Below, piece after piece: positions 12,101 to 24,100 of a stretch of 64,000 nt of DNA. The position numbers and the translations under genes were made by a program. The notes under the pieces were generated by a model, which searched no databases, was not told where the DNA came from, and was given only the letters and a program-made list of their open reading frames with translations. Each line of letters starts with the position of its first letter. The stretch's first letter is position 1. Origin of the DNA: Edaphochlamys debaryana (lineage: Eukaryota > Chlorophyta > Chlorophyceae > Chlamydomonadales); assembly GCA_016858145.1 (NCBI GenBank), contig JAEHOE010000128.1, positions 248,001 through 312,000 on the forward strand, read 5' to 3'.

Positions 12101-15100
12101 GCCGGGCCGGGAGGAGCGCGAGCGGGGGGGCGGGGGGGCGTCGCTGCCGAAGCGGTTGCCGGGGGCCCTGGGGGTGGGTGGGTAAAAGGGAGGAGGGCGG
12201 CGGGTGGAGGGCGGGAGGGGGGGGGGCGGCGGAGACGGCAGCGGGTGCAAACGGATGCACATGCGCGCAGCACTTTACTGGCCAGGCTCCACCGTCGCCG
12301 CCTGCTCCAATGACAGCCGGAGCTTTTCCCCTGCTGGCGCCACCCTCCCCCCCCCCACCCCAGCCCCAACATAAGCGTTAACTCAAGAACCCCCCCCCCC
12401 CCCGCCCGCACCCACCTCCCATCGTCCCCCAGCGCCGCCGCCAGTCGGTCGTTCCTGGCCACCGCCCTCGCCAGCTCCGCGTTGCTGGCCAGCAGGGTGG
12501 CGAAGCGGGGGTGCGCGGACAGAGCCCGGGGCAGGCCGGGGGAGTGCCGGGCCACGGCCGCAACCAGCTCCTGGGGGGGGGGGAGGAAGAGGGTGGGAGG
12601 ACAGGAGGCGGGGCGGTCGTGAAGGGAGGAGGGCTAGAGGGGCAGGCGCGGGCCGCGCATGCAGGCGGTGCAGGCGGTGCAGGCGGGCGAGGAGTGTGCG
12701 GCGGGGCGCTGCCGCCTTCCGCGATGTCCCCGCCCCGGCTCCTGTCCCCTCCCCTCCCCCCCCTCCCCCCCTGCCCCCCACCTCGTTGTAGGCCAGGGTG
12801 TCCCCCAGCTGGGGGCAGGCCACCAGGGCGGCGATCAGCTCCTGGGGGGGGGGAGGGGGGGAGGAGGGTCAGCCAGAGCAAGGGGATGAGCCGAGAGCGA
12901 TGTCAACCCTGCTCGGCCCCTGCCCGCTCACATCGCCCCCCTCCCCCCCGCACACACACCTTGTTGTACGACACCACCTCGGCCAGCTCCCGGTTGAGGA
13001 ACATGGCACCGGCCAGGCCCTGGGGGGGAAGGGTGTGGGGGGGGAAGTTGGAGGGCCGCGTCGTACTTTGTGTCAGCGGAGGCCCGCCCTGGGCGTTTGC
13101 AATCCTGCGGCCGAGGACACCGGGGGGCCTGCCCGCTTGCCCGCCTGCCCTCCCTGGTCACCCCACCGTCCATCCAACGCCCCCTCAACCCCCTTCCCCC
13201 CCCCCCCACACACACACCGGGTTCCTGCTCAGGGCCTTGCCCAGCTCCTTGTTGCCGCTGGTGAGCTGGGCCAGGAAGGAGTACCTGGGGGGGGGGGAGG
13301 GGAGGGTAGAGGGGGGGGAGTGGGGCGGAGCGAAGTGGCGCATGACTGCTTGAGGGTGGAATGGGGTCCACCAGGTGCGGGCTTCGTCGATCACTGCAAT
13401 CCCCCCTCAGCAGCACCCCACGCCCCCCCCCCCCCACACACACACCTGGACGCCGCTGTGAAGATGAGCAGTGCCGAAGCGAAGACGTTGGCCAGCTCGG
13501 GGCTGCCCGCGATCACCCCCGCCACTGCGCTGTTGGAGGTGATGAGGCCGGCCAGCTCGGGGGTGGAGGCCAGCGCCTGGGGGGGGAGGAAGGGGGGTGG
13601 AGGTAAGGGTGTGTGTGGAGGTTTGAGAGGGAGATGGGGTGGGATTGATGCGAGTAGGGGCAAGGGTGACCAATGCTTTGTTACCGCACCCCTTTCCTGC
13701 TGTGTCCAGCTGCCCGACTGCTCCACCAACCTCCCCCCAACCCCGGGCCTCAACCCCCCTCCCCCTCCCCCTCCCCCACCTGCGCGAAGCTGCTCTTCTT
13801 GGCGATGGTGGAGGTGAGCTCGGCGTTGGCGGCCAGGGCGGCAGGGAGGCCCTGGGGGGGGGGGGAAGGGGGCGCGGGTTGTAGACAGCTGGGTGCGGTG
13901 GAGTGGTGGAGTGATGATGTCTAGGACCCGCTTGGCCACCCCTTCCCTGCTACCTGCCGTCTCCCCCTCCCCCCTCCCCCCACCTTGTTGGCCGAGATCA
14001 CGAAGGCCAGGTTGCGGTTGCCTGCGGGCCAAGGGCGGCGGAGGGGCGGGGGTGGACGGGGATAAGGGATTGCAAGGTCGGTGCGGAGGGCAGTGCGCAG
14101 GGCAGCACCGCATCCCAGGCACAGTCGAGCCACTGCACATCCCCCCCCCCCCTCCCCCTCCCCTCCCCCTCACCCGCCAGCGCCCCCGCGAACTCGGGGT
14201 TGTACGTGAGCAGCTGCTGCAGGTCGGGGTTGTCGGCCAGGGCGGCGGAGAGCGAGGGCGAGGACAGCACGGCGGCCAGCAGGTCCTTGTTGCCTGGGGG
14301 GGGAGGGAGGGGGAGGGGGAGGCAGGGGGGAAATGCGTAAGGGTGAGGAGGGTGAGAGCGGGGGAGGGGTGGGAGCGGAGCGTTGAGCTGGTGGGCAACC
14401 AGCTCAGATCGCCTAACCCCGGCCAGCCATGCGCCTACCACGCGCCGACCCCTGCTCCACACACGGTTCCCCCCGGCCCCCTTCCCCTCCCCCCCGCCCC
14501 CACCCGCTATGGCTGCCGCCAGCGGGGGGTTGTTGGAGAGGGCGTCGGCGAAGCGCCGGTTGGTGGCCAGCTCCTGGGGGGGTGGGGAGGTGGGGGTGGT
14601 GGAGGAGTCGGGGCCAGGGGGCCGCAGCAGGTGCTGGCAGCAGGCGCTCTGCGCATGCCCCGACTGACCCTGAGGCTGTGCCGCAACCCCTGCCGCCCCG
14701 CCCTCTCCCCCTCCATCCCTCCACCGCCCCTCCCCCCCACACCCACCCACACACCTGCGCGAAGCCCCTGTTCCCCACCACCGCCGCCACCAGCTCGGGG
14801 GTGGCGGCCAGGGTGGCCACCAGGCGGGAGTTCTGGGACAGAGCGTCCTGGGGGGGTGGGGTGGGGGGGTGGGGGTGGGGTGGGGGCGAGGCAGTGATGA
14901 GGAGGGCAGGGGGCTTTTGCAGTGCGCGATGGCCATTAAGCTGGAGGGGAAACCTCCCTTCCTCCTCCCTCCCTCTTCGGCATCCCGCCCCCCCCCCCGC
15001 CTGCCTGCAGGGGCACGCTGGCCGACACCGCATCCTCCAGCTCCTGTGTGTGTGTGGGGGGGGTGGAGACAGGGGGGAGGGGATGAGGGGGTTGACGAGA

Positions 15101-18100
15101 GGGGTATAGGGCGGAGGTTGAAGGTTGTGTGGGGCGAGCTCCAGCCAAGCCAAACCCTTCCACCCCCCCAGTCCGCCCCTCCTCACCCCGCTGGACGCCA
15201 GCAGGTCAGCCAGGCCCCTGACAGGGGGGGGGGAGGGCGGGGGGGATGCGGGCAAGGATGCGACCAAGTTGGCAGGGGGCAGTGAGACTTCTGCGGACAA
15301 GAGGAGACTCAGGGCGACCACGGCCGCGGCAGAAGCGGCCCCGCCCTCCACGCAAGCGCACGCACGCTCCCTCCCCGCCCCCCCCCCCCCACCTCTGCGT
15401 CCCCAGCGCCGCCGCGAACCGCGGGTTGGCCACCAGCGCCGCCCCCAGGTCCGCCTCCCTCCCCAGCAGGGAGGCCAGCGTGGGGGAGCGGACCAGCGCC
15501 GCGGCCAGGCCCGGCTGGGGTGTGTGAGGGAAGGAAGAGAGAGAGCAGGGGGCTGAGGAAGGGTGCACTGCCAGGGCCAAGGGGGATAGCAACCGCAAAT
15601 ACGCACCCGAGGCACCAACGCTCGCACAGACTCCCCCAGGCTGACCCCCGTTCAACCCCCCCCCCCGCCCCCGCCCCCCCACCTGCGGAGTGGCCGCTAT
15701 GGCCGCCGCCAGGCGGGGGTTGGCGGCGACCGCTGAGGCCAGCTCCTCGTGCGCCGCCAGGGCCGTCACCAGCTCCTGGGGGGGGGGCAAGGGGAGGGAG
15801 GGAGGGAGGGGTGTGAAGGGAAGGTGGCCAGAACTGCAGGACCCCGCCACGGCCAGGCCCTGCCACGGCCCTTGGCCCAATGCCCCTTGCACCCCGCCCC
15901 CCGCTTTCCTCCCCGCCCCGCCTCGCCCCACCCCACCGGGCTGCTCCCCAGCGCCGCCGCCAGAATGCCCGGCCGCGCCGCCGGCCCCGCCTTCTCCGCC
16001 GCCGCCTCCGCCTCCGCCGCCAGCGCCCCTGTCAGCGGCCCCGCCGCCGCCAGCACCTCGGCGAAGCGGGGGCAGGCGCTGAGGGCGGAGCGGAGCTTGG
16101 GGTCGCGGGCCAGCGCCCCGGCAAGCTGGGGGGGGGGGGATTGATGGGGAAGGGGAGGATAGGCGGCAGAGGTGCTGGGTGAACATGCAGACGTCGCAGA
16201 GGGCCCAGGCCTCCCAACAGAGCACAGAGCATCCTGCTCCCCCCCACCTCTGGGCTGTCCGCCAGCAGCTGCGGTAGCCCCTGCGTGCGTGCGGCTGTGG
16301 AGGTGAACCGCGGGTCGGCCAGCAGCGTGGGGCCCAGGGGGGGGCAGGAGGCCAGCGCAGAGGCCAGGGGGGAGCCGGGGGCGGCCAGCAGGGCCACCAG
16401 GTCGGGCTGGGGGGGAGAGGGGGGGGAGGGGGGGGTGTTTGTTGCTGAGCGGGAACGCGCCGACGCCAGGGAAACAGGGGGGGGAGGGGGGGGGGGGCTT
16501 CAAGGGCCGGATGACGTGGGGAAGCAAGCAATCATAGCGTACATGGCATATGGGTGCAAGGCGGCATGAGGCGGCACAGACCCCGCCAAGGTCAAAACGC
16601 CCCCCTCCACCACCCCCACAGGGCCCCCCCCCCCACCTGCGCCACCAGCCCCGCGGCGAAGGGCGGCAGCCACGCCCCCGCCCAGCCCCCGGCCTCCTCG
16701 TCCTCGCTGGGGGAGCCGGAGCCCGACTCGGGGGCCGCCGCCCCCGCCCCCGCCTCCGGGTGAGCCCTGCCCCCCGCCGCCTCCTCCGGCCCCTCGTGCC
16801 CCACCACCAGCGCCTCCAGGCCCTCATTGGCGGCCACGGACTGGGAGGGGGAGGAGAAAGGAGGGGAGGAGATGGGGAGATGGGGACGAGGGGGCAACGT
16901 GAAGGGAGGTGGACGACCCGTACCAGCGCCAGGGATCCCATGACACCTGCACGCCTGCCCCTTTGGCCCCCACCAAACCACTCGACTCCCCCGCCTCCCC
17001 CCACTCCGCTCCTCCCGCCCGCCCCCCCGCCCCCCACCTGCGCCAGCCCCGGCTGCTCCGCGAAGACCCGCGCCAGGGGGGGCTCGGCCGCCAGCAGGGC
17101 ACCCAGGGCGGGGTTGAGGGCCACCCTGGGGGGGTGGGGGGCGGGGAGAGGGACTTGAGCTGAGTGGAATCACTTTGGCGAGGAGTTGGGATGGGATGAA
17201 GAGTACCACGAACCGACCAGAGGTCCGTGAAGGGTCCCACGGCCACTCAGCACTCGACTACCGGCTCTACCCGCTCTGCCTTCCCCTTTCCCCCAAAGCA
17301 CTGCCCCTCCCCCCCACCCACCTGACCGCGAACCCCGGCGACGCCACCACGCAGCGGCACAGGTCGGGCGACGCCGCCAGCTGCCGGCCCAGGGCCCCCC
17401 CCGGCACCGCCAGCGCCTCCAGCAGCTCCGGCACCGCAGCCACGGCGCGGGCCAGGGCCTGGGGCACCACCGCACCCCCCCGCCCCACCCAGCTCCCCGC
17501 CCCCGCCCCCACCCCGCCCCCGCCCTCCACGGCGCCGCCATCCACCGAAGCCATGGACACACTCGCAGCGCCCACCGCCGCCGCCGCCCCCCCGCCCCCC
17601 ACGCCGCCGCCGCCCCCCAGCGGCGGCCCGGGCGCCGCCAGGGCCCTGGCCAGGTCGGGCAGTGCCGCGATGTTGTCCGCCAGGCCCGGGTGCGCGGGGA
17701 GCAGTGCGGCCAGGTCGGGGCAGGAGGCCATGAGCATGACCAGCGACTGGGGGGGGTGGGGGTAGGAGGGGGGTAGGAGGGGGGGGGAAGGAGAGGAAGA
17801 GGAAGTGGGAGGTGGGGGCCGAAGGCGGCAGGGGCAGGATGGGTCGCAGGAGTGGCTGCTGGCTCTCTGTCCTTGGCTGGCCCCCAGCCCTCCCCAACCC
17901 ACTGCAGCACCACACACCCCTGCTGCCCCCCCTCCCCCCCCCGCCCCCCCCCCCCACCGTGGAGCTGGCCAGGCGTTCCGCCAGGAAGGGGTGTGCGGCC
18001 ACCGCGGAGGGCAGCCTGGGGGGGGGGGGTGAGGAGCCAAGTCAAGGCGCCGCAGGGGTAGAGACAGCGCAGCCGCAAGCGAGGCATGCAGCTCCCAAAC

Positions 18101-21100
18101 CAAGTGTCCACCCCCACCCCCCTCCTGACCCACCCCGAGCCGGGCGCCCCCAGCAGCGCCATGAGCCGCACCCCGTGGGCCCCAGTGCCCAGCGCTGCGG
18201 CCAGGGTGGGGTGAGTCACCACCGCCTCCTGGGGGGTGGGGCGGGAGGGGGGAGGCGAATGCACGTGGAGGGGTGTCAGCATCCCTGCCGCAGTACCCCC
18301 TGGCACACCTGGCGCCCCCACCAGCGCCCCTCCCGGCCCCCCCCCCCCGCGTCTTCACAACGCCCCCCCCTGCAACCACCCCCACAGCTCCCTCCTCCCC
18401 CCCCCACCTGCAGCTCCGGCGAGGCCGCGAAGGCCGTGGCGAAGGGCGGGTGGTCCACCAGGGCGGTGCGCAGCTCCCCCAGGCTCGCAAGCAGGGAGGC
18501 CAGCTCGTCTGGGGGGGGGGGGGAGGGGGAAGGTGATGACGAAGGGACGGAGAGATGGCTCAACATTGGGCACAAAGGCTAGCGCATCCCTGCAAATCAC
18601 CCCCTCATCCACGTTAAGCGACGCCCTCACCCAACTGCTACCGTCTCCCCCTCCAACCCTTCCCACCCCGCTTGTCTCCTCTCCCCCCTACAAGCCCCTC
18701 CCCTCTCCCCCTTCCCTCCCCCCTCCGCACCCCTCCCCCCACGACCCACCCTTCTCCGCCACCGCCGCCGCCAGCTTGGGGTTGGCCGCCAGCAGGTCCG
18801 CCAGCTCCCGCCCCGCCCGCCCGCTGGCCAGCACCAGCGCCAGCTCCCGGCTGCCGGCGATGCGCGCCGCCAGGCCCTCGTCCACCGCCAGGCGGGCAGA
18901 CAGGCCCTCGTGGCCCGACAGGGAGGAGGCCAGGGCGGGGGAGGCGGCGGCGGCGGCGGCCAGGGCCGGGCAGGCCGCCAGCGCCACGGCGAAGGCGGGG
19001 TTGGCGGACACCGCCGCCGCCACCGCCCGGGAGGAGGCCACGGCGGTGCGGAGGGCGGGGGAGTCGGCCAGGCCAGCGGAGAGCGTCTGGGGGGGGTTGG
19101 GGAGGAGGGGGAGGGAGGGAGGGGGGAGGGAGGGGGTGGGAGGGAGGGCAGAGGGGGCTGGGCGGGTCAGGGCGGGGCAGAGCCAGGCGGGGGAGCTGCA
19201 GGGAGCCAAGCAGCCAAGTGCATGGCCCCCCTCCCCCCTCCCCCCCCTCCTCACCTTGTTTGAGCCCACCGCTGTGGCCAGGTCGTTGTTGGTGGACAGG
19301 GCGTCGCGGAGGGCGGGGCTGGAGGCGATGGTGGCGGCTGGGGGGGGGGAGGGGGAGTGAGGGGTTGGGGGGTTGGGGGGGCAGTGGGCGGGAGGCTGGG
19401 CAGGAGCAACCCCAGCCGTGGTACGCGTACTCTCTGACCCGACCGCCGCACCCCTCACACGCCCTGGGCCTGCCCGATGCCACCCCCCGGCCCTGTTCGC
19501 CCCAGTGCGCCCCGCCTGCAGCGACGGCCCTCGCGGCCCCACTCCTCACTGCCGCCTGCCCTCCACCCCAGGGCTAGAGCATGCTGCGGGGGCAGGTAGC
19601 CGACTTCCCCTTCCCCTTCCCCTTTCCCCCCCCCCCCTCACCCAGCTTGGTGTCCGCCACCACCGCCGCCGTGAGCACCTCGTTGGTGGCCAGAGCCGCA
19701 GCGAACTCGGGGGAGGCGGACACGGCCGCGGCCAGCTGGTGTGTGTGGGGGGGAAGTGGGGACGGGGGTGGGAGCGGGCAGCCAGTGAGGTGGACACACC
19801 AAGGGGCTGTGAGCTCGACCCCCCCACCCATGGCCTCACTCCCCACCCAGCCCAACCTCGCCCCCCCCCCCCCACCTGTGCGTTGCTGGCCACTGCGTTG
19901 GCGATGCGCACGTTGGAGGCCAGCGCCGCCGCCAGCGCCGCGGAGGAGCCCACGGCGGAGGCCAGGGCGGGGTTGGACGCCAGGGCCTCGGCCAGGCGGG
20001 CATTGCCGGCCACCTGGGGGGGCGGGATGGGGGTGGGGGGGTGTTAGAAGAGTGGAGGGGGGCCAGGCGCTAGGCTGAGCGGTTGTAAGCAACAGGGGCG
20101 AGGGCGGATCGACGGCCGCCGCATCGCTGGACCTGCAGTACCGAGGCCTTCCCTCCCCCACGCACCGCCGCCGCCAGGTCCCTCCGCGCCGCCAGAGCCC
20201 CCGCCAGCCTCCTGTCCGCCGCCACCGCCGCCGCCAGCTCCGGTGAGGCGGTGAGCGCCTCGCACAGGGGGGGCAGGGCCACCAGGGCGGAGGCCAGCTC
20301 GGGGCAGCCCACAACGGCGGAGGCCAGCTGGGGGAGAGGAGGGGAGAGGGGAGGGGGGGCCGGACCGTTAGGGAGGATGGGCGCTGGACGCTGTGATCAA
20401 CTGAGGGCGGACCCCAGCCAGCCCACTATCCACCCCCTCTTCCCCCCACCTGCTTGCTGCTGGCCAGCCCCGCCGCCAGCCGGGGAGACTCCGCCACCGC
20501 AGCCGCCAGCGAAGAAGAGGCAGCGATGGCGTGGGCGAGGGCGCGGTTGGACAGGAGAGCTGAGACCAGGGGGGCGTTGGCTGCGGAGGGGAGAAGGGGA
20601 AGAGGAACAGGTTGGACCGGAGCCGGGGAAGATGCCACGGGGGAACTAACCTCACGGCAGCCGAGTCCCCGGCTTCAGTACCCCCTCCAAGACCCTGCTC
20701 CGAGTGCTCCCACCCTTCCACCCCCTCGCCCGCCCTGCCCCTCCCCTCTCACCCGCCACCGCCGCCGCCAGCGCCTCGCTCCCCGCCAGCGCCAGCCCCA
20801 GCTCCGGCGGCCCCCCCGCCAGCAGCTCCGCCAGAGGGGGCGTCACGGACAGCAGCGAGGCGAAGCGGGGGTGCGAGGCCAGCGCCGCAGCCAGGGCCTC
20901 GCTGCGACCCAGGGCCTCGGCCAGGGGAGGCGAGCGGGCGACTGAGGGGAGAGGGGCCCAGGAAGGGAGGGGGGGCAAGAAGGAGGAGCAGTGTTTAGAG
21001 CGGGCGATAACTGAAGCCACGGACGCTTGCACTGCGGGCCGGGTGGACGCGCTCGACAGCACCAGGCCCCCATGTGCAGGGGAGGGGCCCACTCGGGCCC

Positions 21101-24100
21101 GACAGGGCGCTCCAGACGCCGGCCTGTGCTGGCGCCAGGGGTGCACACCGCAGGCAGGGGGTGCCGGCACGGGCCGCTGCCGGGGGCGCCCGCACGCAGC
21201 CGTCCGAGCCCAAGGTGCGCTCGTGCGCAAGGGAGACGGCGCACGCAGGCTTTTGGAGGTGCCGGTTTTGCTGTGCCGAGTGTTTCCCCCGGGCCCACAC
21301 GACCCGTCGCCACTGATCCCCCGGGGGCCCCGGCTGCCCATGCCCTGGCCTGAGCTGAGTTCCCCCGCCCCTCCCCCCCCCATGGCCGCGCGATGGCACC
21401 GATGGCGCCCGAGCAGAGGGCCCCGGGGACTCGCAGCAGCGCCCCGCCTCGCCGCGGCTGCCGGTACGCACGCACTGCAGCTGGCAGGCACTGGGCGGTG
21501 CGCGCATGTGCGGTGCAGGAGCAGACATGCCACGCACACCCCCACCTCAGCACACACCCCAGGCGGCCACCCCTCATCTGGTGTCTGCACCGCGCGCCCC
21601 AAGCGCTGCCCCCCTCCGCCCCCCCTCCCCCCCAGGCCCCTGCCGCTCACGTGCGGTCAGCAGCGCCGGCACCGCTGCCACGATGCCCACCAGCGCGGGC
21701 GACCCCGCCACCTTGACCGCCGCCCCCCCGTCCACCGCCAGGAGGGCCGCCAGGCGGGGGTCGGCCGCCAGCGCCTCGGCTAGCGCGGGGCCCAGGCGGG
21801 GGGTCGCCAGCAGCACCGCCAGCCTCCTGTCCGCCGCCACCGCCGCCGCCAGCTCCGGTGAGGCGGTGAGCGCCTCGCACAGGGGGGGCAGGGCCACCAG
21901 GGCGGAGGCCAGCTCGGGGCAGCCCACAACGGCGGAGGCCAGCTGGGGGAGGGAGGGGAGATGGGGAGGGGAGGGGGGGCCGTGAGGGGGGATGAACGCT
22001 GTCATCAACTTAGGGCTGACCCCAGCCGGCCCCACTATACAACCCCTCTTGCCCCCACCTGCGTGCTGCTGGCCAGACCCGCCGCCAGCCGTGGAGAGGC
22101 CGCAACCGCAGCCGCCAGCGAAGGAGAAGCAGCGATGGCGTGGGCGAGGGCGCGGTTGGACAGGAGAGCAGAGACCAGGGGGGCGTTGGCTGCGGAGGGG
22201 AAACGGGATTCGATCAAATGGCAGGGGGGTCAAGCGGCCGGGGCGATGAAAGGCGCTGCTGCTGTACCCAACCCAACCAACATCTTTGCCCGCCTTCCCC
22301 CTGCCTCCCACCCGCCACCGCCGCCGCCAGCGCCTCGTTCGCCGCCAGCGCCAGCCCCAGCTCCGGCGGCCCCCCCGCCAGCAGCTCCGCCAGCGAGGGC
22401 GTCACGGACAGCAGCGAGGCGAAGCGGGGGTGCGAGGCCAGCGCCGCAGCCAGGGCCTCGCTGCGACCCAGGGCCTCGGCCAGGGGAGGCGAGCGGGCGA
22501 CTGAGGGGAGAGGGGCCCAGGAAGGATGTTAGCGGATGGGTGTTAGACTGAGCACAACAGGCTAGCGTGGAGGCGGTCCCCTGTATCCCTGCTTGCCGGA
22601 CCCAACGCCCTCCTGCCGTCCCAAGCCTCCTTGTCCCCCTTGCCCCCCTTGCCCCCCTCCCCACCCACTTGCGGTCAGCAGCGCAGGCACCGCCGCCACC
22701 GCAGTCATGAGGGGAGGGGAGGCCGCCACCCGCTCCGCCACACCCCCGTCCGCCGCCAGGGAGGCCGCCAGGCGGGGGTCGGCCGCCAGGGTCGCCGCCA
22801 GCGCAGAGCCCAGGCCCGGGGCCGCCAGTAGGGTCGCCAGCGCCGCCCCCCCGGGCCCCCCCGCCCCCGCCAGCGCCAGCCCCAGGGCGGGGTCCCGCGC
22901 CGCCGCCCCCGCCAGCCCCTGGTGCGACCCCAGCAGCGAGGCGGCGCGGGGGCTGGTGGCCAGCGCCCGGGCCAGGGGCCCCGCCGCCAGCAGCACCCCC
23001 CCCACCAGCAGCCAGGGCACCCGCCCCAGCGGCCCCGCGCCCCCAGAGCCCTGGGAGGGGCCCATGCCCCCGGCGCCCTGCCCCGGCCCCGCCATGCCGC
23101 CGCCCCCCGCCCGCATCAGCCACTGCTCCGCGGCCCCGGCCCCCGCCCCGTAGCGGCCGGCGCCGGCGCCCGCCCAGCCCATGCCGCCCCAGTCCCCTCC
23201 GCCGCCGCCGCCGCTCCAGCCTCCGCCGCCCCAGCCGCCCGCGCCCTCTGCCGCCGCCGCCGCCACCGCCCGCTCCAGCGCCGCCGCCTCCAGGTAGCGC
23301 CCCCCGCCCAGCCCCGCCATGGCCGCCGCGTGGGCCTCGGGCGGCGCCCGCTCCCCCACCCCCAGCGCCCGCAGCTCCGCCAGCAGCTCCCGGGCGCCCT
23401 CCGCCACCGCCCCCGCCATCTGCGACCCCAGCGGCCCCCCCCGCGCCACCACCAGGGCCAGGCCCCGGCAGCACCCCAGCGCCGCCGCCGCCAGCTCGTC
23501 GGCCGTCAGCGGCGGCGCGGGCGGCGGCGGCGGCGGCGGCGGCAGTGTGAGGACCATGCTGGCGGGGGCCGAGGGCAGCGGGTGGTCCAGGGAGGCGGAG
23601 GCGAGGGGGGGCGGGGGCATGAGCACCTCGGTGCCGTCCCCGCCCCCGCCCTGCAGCGAGGCGAAGCACGCCACCTCGGTGGCCGCCGTCTGCCCCCACA
23701 CGCACGTAAGCACGAAGTTGGCGGCGGCCGCACCGGGGGGCGGCGTCAGCCGGACCTGGCGCCCGCAAGGAGACGATGGGGGGGAAGGGATGGTCAGCAG
23801 GAGAGGGGGGAGCCGCTGGCCCGTCGCTAGGTGCACAGCCCATGGGCAGGCGTGGCGCCAGCCTGGAACCCAGGAACCCGCCAGCCTGGGACCCCCGCTT
23901 GCCCTCTGCACCGTGCCTTCCCCCCCTCCCCCCCTCACGTGTCGGTCCGGCCCCGGCTCCCAGCGGATGATGCGGCCGTCCCGGTCCACCAGGATGAGCT
24001 GGGGGGGGGGAGGGAGGGGGGGAGGGGGGCAGGGGGGAGGGGGGCAGGGGGGAGGGGGGCAGGGGGGAAGGTCGGACGCGGCGGTCGTGGCTGTCAGAGA

